Positions 32,174 to 46,567 are shown, numbered from the stretch's first letter. The stretch is 64,000 bases of DNA from Ephydatia muelleri (GCA_013339895.1 JABACO010000001.1:10234515-10298514); one strand, 5' to 3'. Notes: generated by a model not told the origin, from the sequence alone. Program-made: numbers and translations.

Positions 32174-34603
32174 TAGGTGCCGGGCGCTAGGTTTACCTAG
32201 CGATCTTTTGTGTGGGCAAAAGGCCTTTCGGCTATCTATTATAAATTGGCTACTAATGCTGTGTCTGGCTGGAAGTACTGTCAGTTCCACCAAGCACTGG
32301 GCGTGATTTTACCTGAGCGAGGTGCTAAAGTTCATGCCAAAGATGCCAAGTTGCGCCTAAAGGATGCATTGATGCGTACATTTGGTGCAGAATGGAAAAA
32401 CTCGGATGTCGAAGGAGAGGTTAGGTAGCAAAACCCCTGAAAAACACTAGGGGAGTTTTATGAAACTGAACATGGGGCTGCATTCTGGAAGAAGGCTAAG
32501 AAACCTGTTGTTGCCTCGCGTCCTGATCTGGAACCACCGATCGAGTCACAAAACAGTCCAGCCTGAAGGCATTGAAGAGGACGAGAGCTTCAGTCACACA
32601 GCCACCAGAGGAGGAACTAAACCCTCTTGATTCACCTTCTGCAAGTAGCCACGAGACAGGCCCATCTGCATGATCCACTTTTGGTACATGGCCAGAAATG
32701 GGAAATATTACAGGGGGGCATGACTGAATGCCAACGTACTAAGGATGGCTGGCGTTTTGCAGAAATGAGAGTCAGGTGGCAGGAAGGATTGGCAGAGGCA
32801 GACTGGCGTGATGAGGAGGCTTACAGTTTCAACCACATGATGCCAATTGACTTTTGGGTTGACTGTCTTCAATGGACAAATGACTCTACGTGACAATTTT
32901 GTTGTGTTTTCATAACACGAGCACTGGATGTGTTTGGGTGTGCTCTATGGAAGAACTCTGCATTCAATGGGAAGAATCAAGGACCTCTGGCATACTAGGG
33001 ATGATGGTTTTGTTCCTCCTTTCAGAATGAGAGAACGCTTTGGCTTAGCTCGTGACCGCTTCATTGACTGGGAGAGATACCTAAAGATCTGGCCCCCTAG
33101 TGACTCGGACAACAAGTGGAAATACATCCAGCCACTTGTGACTGCCTTTAATGCCACAAGGAGGAAGTTTGTGGAACAAGAGGACTGAAGTGGTCATTGA
33201 CGAGTCAATGGGGAAATGGATTCCCTTCTTTGCGAACACTCCAGAAGGTGTGTCCCACCTTTCCAAGATAATTCGAAATCCACAGGGCATTGGAGTGGAG
33301 TACAAGAATGTGGTAGATGCACAGACTGGCATTATGCTATTTCTGGATATACAGGAGGGAAAGGAGGCTATGGAAGGGAAGAAGTAGTGTGACAAGTACC
33401 CCAAATCAGTGGCGCTTCATGACTGAATTTTTGCACAGTCGGGGACACGTTGTTCATGGAGACAGTGCTTTTGCATCTGTTGCTACCTGTACTGCTCTGC
33501 TAGAGCGTTCCACGTACTTCTCTGGTCTGCTGAAAACTGTTCATAAGGAGTTCCCCAAAAAGTTCTGCCAGGAGATGGCCTCTTCAGTACACAATCAAAG
33601 CGTGGTGAAACAGTGACCATTCGTACAGAGAAGAAAGTACATGGAGTTGTGAAGTATATTTATTGTCATGTCTGGAATGAACCAGGATCTGTAGGAGGAC
33701 CAAAGAAGATCATAGTAAGCACGTGGAATCATGGCATGCCTGTTGATGACCATGCAAGGAAGGGGGGATGGAAAATGCTACCGCAACCAGTATATGGTGG
33801 TTTCGATTGATATGCATCATTCTTGGAATGATTGAGGTGGATGTGTTTAAAACATTTTGTCACTTCAGTCGGCACAAGCAAGTTCCATCTCACAGAGACT
33901 TCATTGAAAGGCTGGTCATAATTCTGCTTAGAAAAAGAAAAGAAAAAGTGGAGCTCCAGAGCCTACCCCATTCCAGCTGCAGCTCAGGAAGCACAAGAGG
34001 AATGACAATGGTGATGATGAGGACAGTGATGTTGAATGTGAAGATGAGCACCAGATTATGTCCATCTCACAGTATCTGGATGCTAGGGATAGTCTTGCAG
34101 ACAAACCTGCAAAAGAAGAGCTTGCAAATGTAGTGCCAGCTAGTTTACACCTTGGCAGGCACATGACATGCACACACACACACCTGGAAGCATCTAGAAT
34201 GATCTAGAAATACCATTAGTATATATATCGTGCATGATTTGATGCAGATTCATTCTTGTTGCTGATCTGTTATTCGTGGCTGGGTGTGCGCACGTTATGC
34301 AAAGATACGCAGGGCAGCACATGGGACTGCTGTGCGTTGCAAGGAGTGTCCCAAACCAGCTCCAAATGCTGGTGTTCAATGTTCAAATGAAATGGATGAC
34401 CGTATATATGGTGTCTGTGGGCCCAAATCAGGCAGAATATGCAGCCAGGTTCATCAAAACGAATGTGGAATGCTTAATTTTGTTTAAATATGCATGAACT
34501 TCTTTGTTATACTGTAAAACATGTTTCTCACATGCTAATCTTTGCGAAACCTTGTATGATGGGAATGCTAGGTTAATCACGCTAGCGTTTTTACCGGCAC
34601 CTA
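32174..34603 (+). mobile_element. piggyBac-superfamily transposon
   Basis: A 2430-bp element with inverted ends TAGGTGCCGG (32174-32183) and CCGGCACCTA (34594-34603). It is preceded by TTAA (32170-32173) and followed by TTCA, a one-base variant of the TTAA expected of piggyBac. It encodes a broken transposase on the same strand. Located between genes A and B. Confidence 0.88.
32210..34495 (+). pseudogene. piggyBac-like (DDE_Tnp_1_7) transposase, broken
   Basis: Blocks in order across frames: N-terminal KYCQFHQALGVILPE (about 32265), MMPIDFWVDCLQW, RERFGLARDRFIDWERYLK (about 33030), VVIDESMGKWIPFF with the first catalytic Asp, IGVEYKNVVDAQTGIMLFLD, VVHGDSAFASVATC with a second Asp (about 33450), YFSGLLKTVHKEFPKKFCQE, then a C-terminal Cys-rich finger CARYAKIRRAAHG and CKECPKP (34285-34360). 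This is the piggyBac-transposase-derived family layout. At least four frame changes or stops separate the blocks, so it is inactive. Confidence 0.85.
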
Positions 34604-37600
34604 TTCATTAAGATTGTGATTGCCATTGTGAGGGGTTTTTAATGCGTGGTACTGTGAGGAAGGATACATCTATAGTCATGCATGAGAATAGGACATAAGT
34701 TGCACAAGAGCACATAACTATATGTACAACCCAACAACTTATGAAACTCACTTCATCAATTTTACGTACAGTACTATGAAGCTAGATCCAGACATGCCAT
34801 TAATAGGACACATCCCCAAATACTGTATTTCAGCAAGCAGATCCGAAATGCCAGCGTTTGGAATCAAACATGCACAAGTGAAGCTACTCCAGTGAAGATA
34901 AATGTCAGTTATGCAGTTGCCTTCTGTTATACTATTGCATGCAACAGATTGCAGTTGATTATTTGTTTAGATCGCTGGTGTATCATCTGACACATTCTAG
35001 AAAGCCTTGGGTATAGTGCTAGGTCATCAGTGTTTTGATGCTTTGGCTACATATGCTTTGAAGCACAATAAAATGCCAATGCGTTTTATATAGCAAATTG
35101 CTAGGGCAATAGGAGAGGAGATAATATATCTATTCTTCTACGTGGATACAATTAAGGAAAGAGAATTGTGCTCCCTAGCCATCTCAAGACTTCAGAAAGA
35201 GCTTGAGACACAAAACATTGCCTTATTTAAGTCTTGCAGTCCTATATCCACCACTATGAGGGGCTGCCTTATGACAGACATATGCATTTCAAAGTAAGAC
35301 AAACAGAAAAGTGGAATCCATTATTCAGAAGTTGATATCAATTGGTTTGTCTGCAGGACATGCATGTAACCAATCAGTAAGTTATGTTTTTGTGTGCTGC
35401 ATGTGCATGATTTATCATTCATTGATACATAAATACTTCAAAGCTTGGATTGTATTTGTCCCCCAACTGACGTGGAAAGAATCATTTCTAGACCATATAA
35501 ATGAGCAAAACAGGTTACCAAGTAGTATGCATAATTTGTATACTGTTTTGTTTGCGATATGATTTGTTCACTGCTCTGTTTGTATCATTTGCAAATCCGC
35601 TATCACAACATTAAAAGGTGGGTCTCATTCTATGGAACATCACAATGCAGTGTCAGCAAACGCATTTGACAAATTATCAGGTAGTGAAGGCACGAGCCAC
35701 CAGACATAGCCATCAAGTAGTGAAGCATGGAGCTGATGGTGATGATGGTGAACACGTGCTAATGATGAGTACTGTGGCGAAGACAATAGTTGTGATGATG
35801 GTGATGGTTGTAATGCTGGCAATGATTCGTTTGAGAAAGAGCTCATGTCATACCTTCGTAATGATGATGACTTCCTGTAGATAGGAAAACCTGTCATTGT
35901 CACCATCACAGTCAGAAGTGGAACCTAGTACTTAAGACAAAATAACGGTTTACACTGGCATCATTTCTCAGTACACATGAATGCGAGAATCTGAATGTAC
36001 TATTAATTGCCATCAGTTGAAGATGATATGAACATCAAATCAATTAAATCCATGCACACTAGTATTTGTAAAGCACTGAAGCATCAACATTGTCACTCTG
36101 AGTTTTTGATATTCTGCACAAGTATTCTGAAGAAATGTCACAGAAGTCCTAATTTATAAGAGTGTAATAATCAAGTGTAATGTGACCAATCAACATGTGC
36201 CTAGGTAGGCATGAATCAACACTGTTTTTATGTAAGCATTTTTTGCTTACAGATTCCTCTTCAAATAACCCTACATAAAGGGACAAGATTGTATGGAATG
36301 GCACAAATAATAGAATGATTCATACGTATGCTATAGAGCAGTTCGAATTTGCATCGCATGATGAACTAACAGTGACGTACAACAAAATTCTATTCGAGGT
36401 GACCAGTTAAAAGTGGTCGGGATGAGATCAGTGCATGAAGCATTGCTGAACTCAACTCAATTTGAGAATGAATAGAGGGTCTTGTGCCTGTTGTTGGGGA
36501 CTGACATGCTACCGTGATTTTTTTTAAAAAGGTTAGCATATGTTTGCAAGCAGAGACTATGATTAGTCTATCACTAGTGGAAAGCCATGCGTTATCGCAT
36601 AGCTCTTCCCTTGTTACGCTGTTTAGATTATTTGATCAAGACTCTACAAGTGAGATCGTTTCCGCGAAAAGGGACCTAATCCATGCTTTTTTCAAGATTT
36701 CAATTTTTTGGTATTCTAGAAGTCTGAAATGTTTTCTCCACATTGCTTCTTACGCACTGAGAATCGGAGTATCTGTCATGTAAGGCTCTGAATACGTAAT
36801 TAGACATTCATTTCAACACAAGTGTTACATTTCTATTGCGCATACTAATAATATATGCGCTAGGTTGGGAGTGCTCCATTCATGAGGGAACACAAGAAGA
36901 TTGAATGCAGGAAGAAGTACCATCTGTTTAGAATAATGAAAATTATATTATCTTGATACCATTGTTACGTTGTGTAACCCATGTCCCTTTTTGCTGACAA
37001 GGTACTAGGTACCAGTTAAAATTGGTAGAACTGTCAGAACCAATGCTATACTGAGAAAGAAGTGAATGTGTATGAGGAATTTATCCTTCACTGTTCACTC
37101 TCATTTTAACAGCTGCTATGACCCTCTTTGGAATGAAAATCATGATGATCAGCCAAAATTACACATCATCCTCCAGAACAGAACCATCTTGATGTTCCAG
37201 ATAAACTGACTTACTGGCATGCCAATTCTACAGACTACAATGAATGCACATGCAGAAAATGATGACTTGGATCACAAACAAGACTATGCAAAATCGGTGT
37301 TGGGACTCTTATTTAGAATTGTAAGATGCCAAAAGAGAATGGGTGGGTGGTCTTTGAATAAGCAGATGTTGGAGTTTCTTAGGTTTAGGTCAACTAGGCA
37401 CTCTAACTAGGCTATGATACTCCTAGCACAATACCCCAAACTAACAAAAAAATTGATTTGGTGATCTGGGCCAAACCCATATTTCAGTACAAAAAAAAAA
37501 AAACACCCGGAAAAGGAACTAGGGGCAATAATGACTTTTTTTAATTTTACCTACATTGTCTGCAGGAATGATGAAAACTTGGATGAAAGGTGTAACATAA

Positions 37601-39962
37601 ATGGTTTACATTAAGCATCAGTCTCTGATTATGTTCCAGTATGGGATCATCAATGCTTTATAGCAAATGTGTTTGAAAGCATTGACTGCCAAAAGCTGCA
37701 GACATGGATGAAAAGACAATTTTTACATCAAGTGAATACTTGTACTTTGTTTCATAATTGCTGACTATATTGATGTGTCATTGTATTACCAGCATGATTG
37801 CATGTGTATTTATGTGAATCTAATGAGTTTAGATTCAACATAAGGTGAATGTTTCAATCTCAGACCAGACAAAACAACAGTAGAACAAACACAAGATGAT
37901 GGGTTGAGACGCTGCATGAGGGGAGGAAACAGGCGAGCGATTGAAGACATGTCTAGATGAACCTTGAAAAGGTGGTCATGTCAGCAGCTTGCAAGAATGG
38001 CACCGGCATTTGCTTGTCCAAGTATGATATATACTGAGCCTGCCACTTGGGGTTTGCTGTGATGGCTTCTCACATAGCTAGATACGAGAGAAAGCATTGC
38101 ATGCCTCTTCACTCCAGGCTCCTATGTTTCAACTGCTATAAAGGATCTTGGGCTTGTTCAGGGCACAAAGCACATGATGCAGATGAAGCATTGGTAGCAA
38201 CATAAAGGCACAAAGCCAATATTTTACGGCTGTATGTAGTCAAAGTGAAGGCCCAAACTGACTGATGGTGTTTCTGTTAACCATGAAGCGTGCATTGACA
38301 AGATAAAGAAAGGAGTCTTGCTCTGTGAGCACATGACATGGAATCAAACAATTGGGCAAAGAGAAGACCTCCAGCTTCTTTGAGAGGCTGTGTTGTGAGT
38401 GCTTACTGAGCAAAACAGACTGTGTCAGAGGACATGACAAACATATTGAAAGAGTTGATTAATGATGTTAGATGTAAGTGATCTGAGGAGGCACACTCAA
38501 ATTGCACACAGTGTAAATATATATGCAGCTGTGGAGTGATGGGAAAGTGATCAAAGACCTAGGCCTCCCTGCGAGGGCTTAGTTGAGCTTGAAGCCAAGA
38601 TTGTTTTGTGGTGTTTATACCATATGGAGAAGCATTCGTGAATAAGATGAATAAATTGCTCAAAGGTGGTGGTTGTCATTGAGGATGGTGTCATTCTGGC
38701 ATTGTATGCAAATTTACACAAACTTGCACAAGAACGGAGGAGATCAAGTGCGATGGTTGGGTACAGTCTCAGCATTAAAAACTGAAAAGACAGGGCATTC
38801 CCTGTTGCTTGATGCAACTGATGACCAAGTTCCCATAGGAATACTATTAATATACAAGTCACAACATTACATTGACACACAGAAAGTACCGACTAACAGA
38901 AATATATTACATGTGTATTATTAATTACAAGTAATTAGTCCTAGCTTGAGTCAGGCTCAGCCTTCCCTACAGAGCTTCAGTGGTTGTAGACTTCAGGCAG
39001 TTCTGCCTTGTGGCCAGTCGAGAGGCAAGCTGAGAACATGCCTCATTACCCCAAAATTTTAATTATTAATGAATGCACAAAATATAATAGCACAAGCACG
39101 GATAAATGCAGCAACAAGGAAGCATGCTCATCACATCTACACACCAATGCACACTGCTAAAACAGCCTTCGGTCCTCACCCTCTGAATGTTATTAAGATG
39201 CCCATGGGAGCAGCTCAGGAAAGTGGGTGGCACCTGCATCCACGAGGACTTGACTGAAACAAGGTTGAATGCATTGCGCATATCAATCTTAAGCACTCTG
39301 ATGTCCTCAGCTGTCCAGTATTCTTTAATGCAATACCTGAGATGTGGATCACTTTCTCTCCTCCCTGAAGAACAGATGTATTATTTAGTACAAACATTAC
39401 AGAAAATGCACTACATGCAATACTACCTACAAACAAGCCTATAGTTAAACTAGAAGCAAGACTTCAAATTACTCATGGAATAACTTATTCATGATAATTA
39501 TAAGTGAGCAATATAAACATTACCAAGTGAGTGATTGTAATTACTAATCCTCGGAAGTCATTCCCGGTTTCATCTACATGTTCTATTTCTCCCTTCAACA
39601 CCTGGTACAGTGGCACCTAACATTTCCTGTAACTTACGAATGAAGCCCTTACTCAATTACTCTTGCCCGAGACAGCGGAATAGCGATGCGGTAGTGACTT
39701 ATTTTGGGGTACATGTTTTTCAAAGTAGAATATATCCGGTATGTGTCTTCAAAGATAAAGCGGCGGGAATATATGAATTGATTGGGGCAAATTTTGTTGT
39801 CTTTTTTTACTTTCAATAGCTGTTATACACTACTTAATATACAATACCTTCATACATGTAATTTTTTTTGCCAAGCCCATTGAAATTTTTAACTCCTGCT
39901 GACAACCTGAAACATAAATTTGCTTCAATGTAAAATATAGCGATAGGCACATGATCGCGTCA
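34604..39962. other. Long gene-poor stretch with old repeats
   Basis: No splice-supported gene seen. Fragments resemble ancient coding DNA: an acidic, Asp-rich open stretch near 35730-35880, and 37110-37410 where HAENDDLDHKQDYAKSVLGL looks like the conserved region of some helicase-type element proteins (weak). A family R element lies at 36655-36875. The stretch 37860-38880 has several short ORFs with no recognisable motif. Confidence 0.35.
36655..36875. mobile_element. MITE family R, copy 3
   Basis: Starts GATCGTTTCCGCG and AAAAGGGACCTAATCCATG. The interior (ATTCTAGAAGTCTGAAATG, ACTGAGAATCGGAGTATCTG) is shared with the copy at 54649-54892. The right end is degraded. Confidence 0.6.
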
Positions 39963-40484
39963 TACACTACCAGGGCTGCCGCGATGTATCACGATACGAT
40001 ATATCGCGATATTTGCGATACGCGATTTATCGCGATACAAATGTGCACGGGAATAGACGGAGTAGCACGGGGATAGACAGAAATATACAAGCAGTAATTC
40101 AGCAGATGCAATTAGTACCATACACATGCATACTGATTACTGTTGCGCAGTGCGTACTGTGCATGCATGCAGCGGCAAAATCCAATCACGTGTCATTGCA
40201 TTAATTATATTATGCATAAGGAATATGCATTTAGCCGTTCTGGTACGAGCGCTCCATCGTTTATTTTTATATAAGCAATCTTGGAAACGAAGTCTCTAAA
40301 CTCTGCCTGCGGTGGCAGCAACTGAGCAAGTTCATAACCTTAGCGGCCCCGCGGGTTGCAACTTAGTCATCACAGATTCCTCGTCACTTTATCAGAGACG
40401 GTCCAGAACCGCGGAACACCCTGTATCTGAGCTTGAGCATGGACTAGTGGTATACTGCTGGTGGGGGTGCAGTCGCAGTACTGA

Positions 40485-40735
40485 ACAACAGGCAACATGC
40501 ATGTTATGAGGAACTGGCTGAAACAACAGGCAACATGTTATGCGGAACTGAAAAAACAGGCAACATGTTACATGCAGAACGGACTGAAACAACAGGCAAC
40601 ATGTTATGAGCGGAACTGAATAACAGGCAACATGTTATGAGCGGAACTGAAACAACGGGTAACATGTTATGCGGAACTGAAACAACGGGCAACATGTTAT
40701 GCAGAACTGAAAACAACAGACAACAATGGGCATGC
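40485..40735. repeat. Minisatellite, about 30-bp unit, 7-8 copies
   Basis: Repeats of AACAGGCAACATGTTATG followed by a GCGGAACTGAAAC-like segment, with unit length varying by a few bases. It lies within the hAT-like element. Confidence 0.92.
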
Positions 40736-40855
40736 AAAGTTGGAAAGAACAAGCTAGATACGATAAGATCGTCAAGCTAACATATATTTGGCAAACTTAA
40801 TATTAAAATGGCATGCAGGGATACACGGGCATATGATAAAAATTATCGATTTAAA

Positions 40856-41696
40856 TGGAACGTTCTATACGAAAATGGGTCTTGTGGATTTCATTTTATA
40901 ACATAAAATTTAAATTTGTATATCTTCCGTCATATTAATGCTATAGGGTTCCTATTTTTAACACAACATACCACACCATTACTATATGTGAAAATCCATT
41001 TTGGTGTCTTACACTAGCGGGGTACCGACGTTACAAGGTCCGATACCCCGTAGGGTTCAAAACGGCCACATCTTCAGGTAGGAGTGTCCAAATCGGTTCA
41101 AATTAGGTACCTATGTAGAAGGGTCCTACCGCTATTGATTTGTTCTGTTCGTTAATTTTTGCTTTATCCGTTATGGAGATACAAGTGTGCAAAGAAATTG
41201 CATATTTCCCGGGCGTTACGCGCCATTAACATATTACGAGGACGTCCTCGAAGCCAGTCGTAATACGTTCGTGGCGCGTAACGCCCGGGAAATATGCAAT
41301 TTCTTTGCACACTTGTATCCCCATAACGGATATAGCAAAAATTAACGAACAGAACAAATCAATAGCGGTAGGACCCTTCTACATAGGTACCTAATTTGAA
41401 CCGATTTGGACACTCCTACCTGAAGATGTGGCCGTTTTGAACCCTACGGGGTGTCGGACCTCGAAACGTCGGTACCCCGCATGTGTAAGACACCAAAATG
41501 GATTTTCACATATAGTAATGGTGTGGTATGTTGTGTTAAAAATAGGAACCCGATAGCGTTAATATGACGGAAGATATATCGATTTAAAGTTTATGTTATA
41601 AAATGAAATCCACAAGACCCATTTTCGTATAGAACGTTCCAAATGTTATGTTATAAAATAAAATCCACAAGACCCATTTTCGTATAGAACGTTCCA
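40856..41696. mobile_element. Long palindrome (family P, copy 1)
   Basis: Arms of about 380 bp run from TGGAACGTTCTATACG (left) to CGTATAGAACGTTCCA (right) around a short centre near 41230-41275. The outer about 50 bp of the right arm is present twice. Arm interiors (ATTTGTTCTGTTCGTTAAT, GGTTCAAA) match the palindrome at 61702-62514 and the half copy near 56210, although the outer ends differ. It has no protein-coding capacity. Confidence 0.85.
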
Positions 41697-41753
41697 TATC
41701 GCGATATAGACGATATCGGTTACAGACCATATCACGGCAGCACTATACACTAC

Positions 41754-42534
41754 ATGTATAAGAGGAAGAAGACGAGAACAACTTTTCTAGAGGGGCAGAT
41801 TCTGTCGCAAACGAAAAAAAAAAGTACCAATTGGCTTGCTAGATATTATAGAGATTGTGAAACCAAAAATTAAAATTATCCATCCACTGTTTCATCCACT
41901 GCCTATATTCTGTTGACTTCCTAAATTCAACACTTCTTTTCTTTTCCTATTTAGGTGTGACCTGCAACGATTACCAGTAGCTACAATCGATGGGGGCACG
42001 TGATTCGTTTCCTATATTAGCTCTGGTATGTGTGATCACCTCCAGCTTCCTTCATGCATAAACTATCTGTCATCTTTTATATCATTGTGCCTCACTGAAT
42101 ATTAGTCTATGACTCTATGTTAATTGTGCATTCTTGTTGTGTGGTCACAGCTAGATTGTCGCGCACCGATATGATTTATTCATCAATATAATGTAGAGCC
42201 AAAACTTACGATGACCTAATAGGCACCGTCAAAGTGGGTATGTGTATTAATCTCATTACATCATAGTTCGGCGCGAAACTAGCTGTCGGTGACATTAATG
42301 AAGGTGTTTGTGCTATCAGAACTTAGTATATCCGATGATGAACTTTTTGTACGTCTCGTATGCGTCTCTTACACGTAGCAGTACTGTATTATGTGTTATT
42401 GGACTTATCAAGATACAGTACAACGCATTCTTCATGTGTTTTAACCAATGAAATATGATTGCACCACATCCTGTATTGTGCAATACGTTTTATCACATGG
42501 GCGAAGATGTTCATGTCTGTTGGTGAGGCTTTTT
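41754..42534. other. Upstream of gene B; nothing recognised
   Basis: No exon or repeat family identified; AT-rich with an A tract near 41813-41823. Confidence 0.4.
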
Positions 42535-43027
42535 ATTATTTGAATCCTAGTTTTGCTGTGCTTGAAGTGGATTTTAGGCAGATTTAGAATGAAAGGATAT
42601 AAGGCTGCTGGAAACGAGATAAATTACGTCGCGTATACCTCTGTGCTAATTTGCCACATTTTACCAAGCAGGAATGCTACGAAACGCACTCATCTTCTAA
42701 CGCAACGATACACAAGCTACTCGTACAGTGGAAAGTAATACATAATTCATTACGTGATGTTACGCATTGTTATTTATTGCGCGCACGTGTGTTTGCATCA
42801 TATATCATATTGTCTTATCAGCTCTCAGCATATTAGGTTATCGGTGCGTAAAATGAAGTCGTGTCTGCTCTGGCTGGCTGTAGTCTTATTCCCTCAGATC
42901 CGAACAGGTAGGACCTTTTGTTTATGCATGCAAGTAACCGGCGTGCGTGGTGTGTAGGCCTACTTGTCCGCGTACAAGGATGTGGTGACGGCCTTCCAAG
43001 ACTAAAAATCGCATGCTGCTTAACTGG

Positions 43028-43106
<79 letters not shown>

Positions 43107-43500
43107 TGTGTGTGTGTGCTCGCGCGTGCATGCATGTGCGTACGTATGTGTGCGGGACCTGTGTGCGATGGTCCCATGACATGTCACATAAATTCATGTA
43201 AGCAATAACTGAAAGGACCACCGATACTTGCTTGCTCTTTAGTTTGGGAGGAATACGACGATCTGCATACCATATCACATGCAGTGAAAAAGCAACCTCA
43301 CTTCTTAATATGCACGACACTTAGAACGACACTATTACCCCTTCACACCTACTTATATCCCCACCACCATACCGAGAGTCGTTTCATTATTTGAGTCCTA
43401 GTTTTGCTGGTGTTTGAAGAAAACTTTATGCAGATAAGAGTGAGGCAGCTGGAGTATACTACTATAAATTTGCCCACACTGTTACCAAGTATATCTTTGA
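42535..43500. repeat. Diverged direct duplication around gene B exon 1
   Basis: 42535-42665 and 43388-43490 share ATTTGA(A/G)TCCTAGTTTTGCTG, then GCAGAT and GAAT-like blocks, ATAAAT and CACA-CTGTTACCAAG-type endings in the same order, about 75% alike by eye. One copy lies upstream of exon 1, the other in intron 1. It may reflect duplication of a receptor-gene 5' region. Confidence 0.55.
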
Positions 43501-46161
43501 AAAACACAGGAGCGCTATGGGGTGCAGTCTATTTTCTAACATATGAAGTTTTCCAGCCATTTGATCTTGTTAAACTATCGCGCCTAATGGCTGTAAGTGC
43601 ATATGACACACTTTCAATAAACAGGTACCTTCCATAACTAATTGAAACATTTGTGGATGCCTGGGTTTTGTTTTTGTTGTTGTTACTGTTATTTTACATT
43701 ATGATAAGTTATTCTGGTGTAATTATATACCGCATGAATACCATAAAATTGGAGAATGGTGTACTCGTTGCATGCCTTCCACTTGCACACTTGCACATAC
43801 ATGCTCACTGGTTATTTTATTATTTTATTTCAGAGCCCTGTCCATGCAATAATGGAGGGACCTGTGCGAATAACGCCACCACTTGCGTATGCCCACCCAC
43901 CTACACTGGAGCCAACTGCTCTGACCTGGTAGGAGGTGATTGCTCTCAGGTGCACTGTCAAAACGCTGGAAGCTGCATAAATGGCATCTGTGTCTGTGCT
44001 CCCGGCTATACTGACAGCAATTGCACTACTGTCATCAATAATTGTGTCTCTCAACCATGCCTGAATGGAGGAATCTGCTCAAATGGAATTGATTCCTACA
44101 CCTGTACATGCCTTCCTGGTTTCACTGACAGCAACTGTAGCACACTAGTTGATAACTGTGTTTCTCAACCTTGCAAGAATGGAGGAACCTGCACAAATGG
44201 AATTAATTCCTACACCTGTGCATGTCCACCTGGTTTCACTGACAGTAACTGCAATACCATCATTGATAACTGTGTTTCTCAGCCATGCCAGAATGGAGGA
44301 ACCTGCACCAATGGAATCAATACACACACCTGCACATGTGCCCTTGGTTATACAGACGCCAGCTGCAGTACCAACATCAATTATTGCAGCCCACAACCTT
44401 GTACAAATGGTGGGACCTGTGTTAACGGCATTGGCAGCTTCACATGTCAATGTCCCCCAACATGGGGAGGACTTGACTGCTCAACACGTATGTTGTTTAA
44501 TCATGCTTTTGAATACTTGGCAGTTGGGGAAAGGCAATTGGTTGGGGGCTAAATTTCATGTTTACAATGCACATTGCATGTGTAACAAGGAAATGCTGAT
44601 TGCATATAACTTTGGTGGTTAATGCTTAGTAACATACACCAGATGTGAAACTGAGGAGGAGGTGTCTATCACACACACACACACATATACACACACATTA
44701 CACATACACACACATACACACACACTTACACATACACACACACACACACACAATCCTTCTACATGTGGGTGTAACCATCCTATTATTGCTCATCCAAAGG
44801 GGTGTGTCCTGCGGAGTACTGTTTAAATGGAGGGACCTGCACTGTCACCTTGGGCATCACCATTGGGTGCAGGTAGGTGATATGGGGATGTACCCCTTCC
44901 CACTTCACCACCATTCACACCACCACATCCAAATTCTTTAATGGCTAGGTGTCCCATCAACACTGAAGGGGTTCGATGCGAATTTGTCAATGAAGTGACT
45001 GACTTTGTGATCCAGGCTGGTAAGTGGTGTGTGGGCATATCACATGCACATGTACACTGTATGCGATTGCATTACACGCCTGTGTGTGTGTGTGTCTGTG
45101 TGTGTGTGTCTGTGTGTGTGTCTGTGTGTTGTGCCTGAGGTAGAAATACGGATTGACAGTTGGTCATGTGGTAGTTTGGATCAGTCAGTAAACGATTTGT
45201 ACATATGTATTGCACGCTTCATTTCCAGTAAACACAAGTATTGTGATTGATATAAGGTCACTCTAATGACCTTAAAGTAATCATGAAGAAAAAGAAAACC
45301 TGACACTAAGGGCCTAGTGTACAGTGGGGATTTGTGTATTTTAACAACATGTTGCCATTGTTTGCAAACCTGGCTTCTGAACCTTGGATTTGCTTGAGCT
45401 TCAGAAAAACGGTGCAACAACTAGCAGTGGAGCTAGTGCAGCTGCTCTCTAGTTGTACTGCAATGGTGACAGAGTGTTTAACAACCCAGCACTTGTGGCT
45501 GCCAGCATCTCTGGAGCTGCACATGTTATTTCTTCCCCTTTTCCTTGTTTTTAATTACAGCCCAACCATCACACCACAAAGCCTTGTACCACTGATCCAC
45601 TGCCATTTTTTGAGTAATACATGTACATGTAACATCACCGCAGGTAGTATTACGTAACATACATGTATGGTGCTTGTGTGCAGTTATGTGCATACTACAT
45701 GTATGTGCCATGTAGCGCTGTATGTTATTTGACTGGGAATAATCGATTGGACGAGTAAGGAATTGTGCGGAAAATCTTTGATTTCAAATTTCCAACTAGG
45801 TTGTGCGATTGTGGGAGTGAGAACAGTGCAATTATCTTCACACCACAGCAGGTCCTGCTATACATTTACATTAGTTTTTGGTTAGCGCATTGATGACATC
45901 ATATAACCTAAATATAAATCATACCAAAGGAGTGACAGCAGTAGATCATTTCTTAGCACTTCTCCCTCCTTCCCTTCTGCCTCCCACTTCCCCCTCCTCC
46001 CTCCCTTCACCCTTCCCTCCCCTTCTCTTCACCTTCCTTCACTCCCTCTCTTCCATGGCAATTCATTAGAAATGTGGTCTCTTTGTCATACCATACTTGG
46101 AGACGAAACCTGTGCATAACCTACAAACATGTTAATTGGTGTGATCAGGGAGTGCCCCATG

Positions 46162-46200
<39 letters not shown>

Positions 46201-46567
46201 CCTTTAGTGTCCATGTTTGTGCTTGTAGGGTTAGCATTCCGCACGCACAGCTCCCAATGCTCATTGCATGCCATTCTTCCCTGCTGCATGTGAGTGGCAC
46301 ATCATCTCCACAGTAGGGAGAGAGAGTATTTTTATGTCAGTCAAATGAATGCTGTACTAGTTGTGCACTGTGTGGGCTGTGAATGGTTCTCTTTTCAACC
46401 AATGGTATCACAATACTGCTGATATGATGGTCAGGTACATGTGCCTTTGCCGTGATTGTCTATGGGAGTGGGTGGGCGTGGTCATGTGTATGATCTCTGT
46501 GACCTGATGTTGCTGCATGACCAGAGGATGTACATCTATAGCTTTACAACTGGCATACAAACCTTGG

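Larger units (their letters stand above)
39971..41745. mobile_element. Non-autonomous hAT-like element with perfect TSD
   Basis: Left end CAGGGCTGCCGCGATGTAT, right end (reverse complement) TAGTGCTGCCGTGATATGG; an 8-bp target duplication tacactac lies on both sides (39963-39970, 41746-41753). 8-bp duplications and a CAG-start TIR point to hAT. No transposase inside. Subterminal regions are rich in TATCGCGATA palindromes. It contains a minisatellite (40485-40735) and a long palindrome (40856-41696). Confidence 0.88.

Noticed and set aside
35730-37410. Helitron-like or other helicase element
   Set aside because: Only scattered weak resemblances; no Rep or helicase motif could be read in order.
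45554-45641. Possible extra exon in gene B between 45019 and 46836
   Set aside because: It has an acceptor, but the phase does not fit the neighbouring exons, and the fitting phase has a stop.
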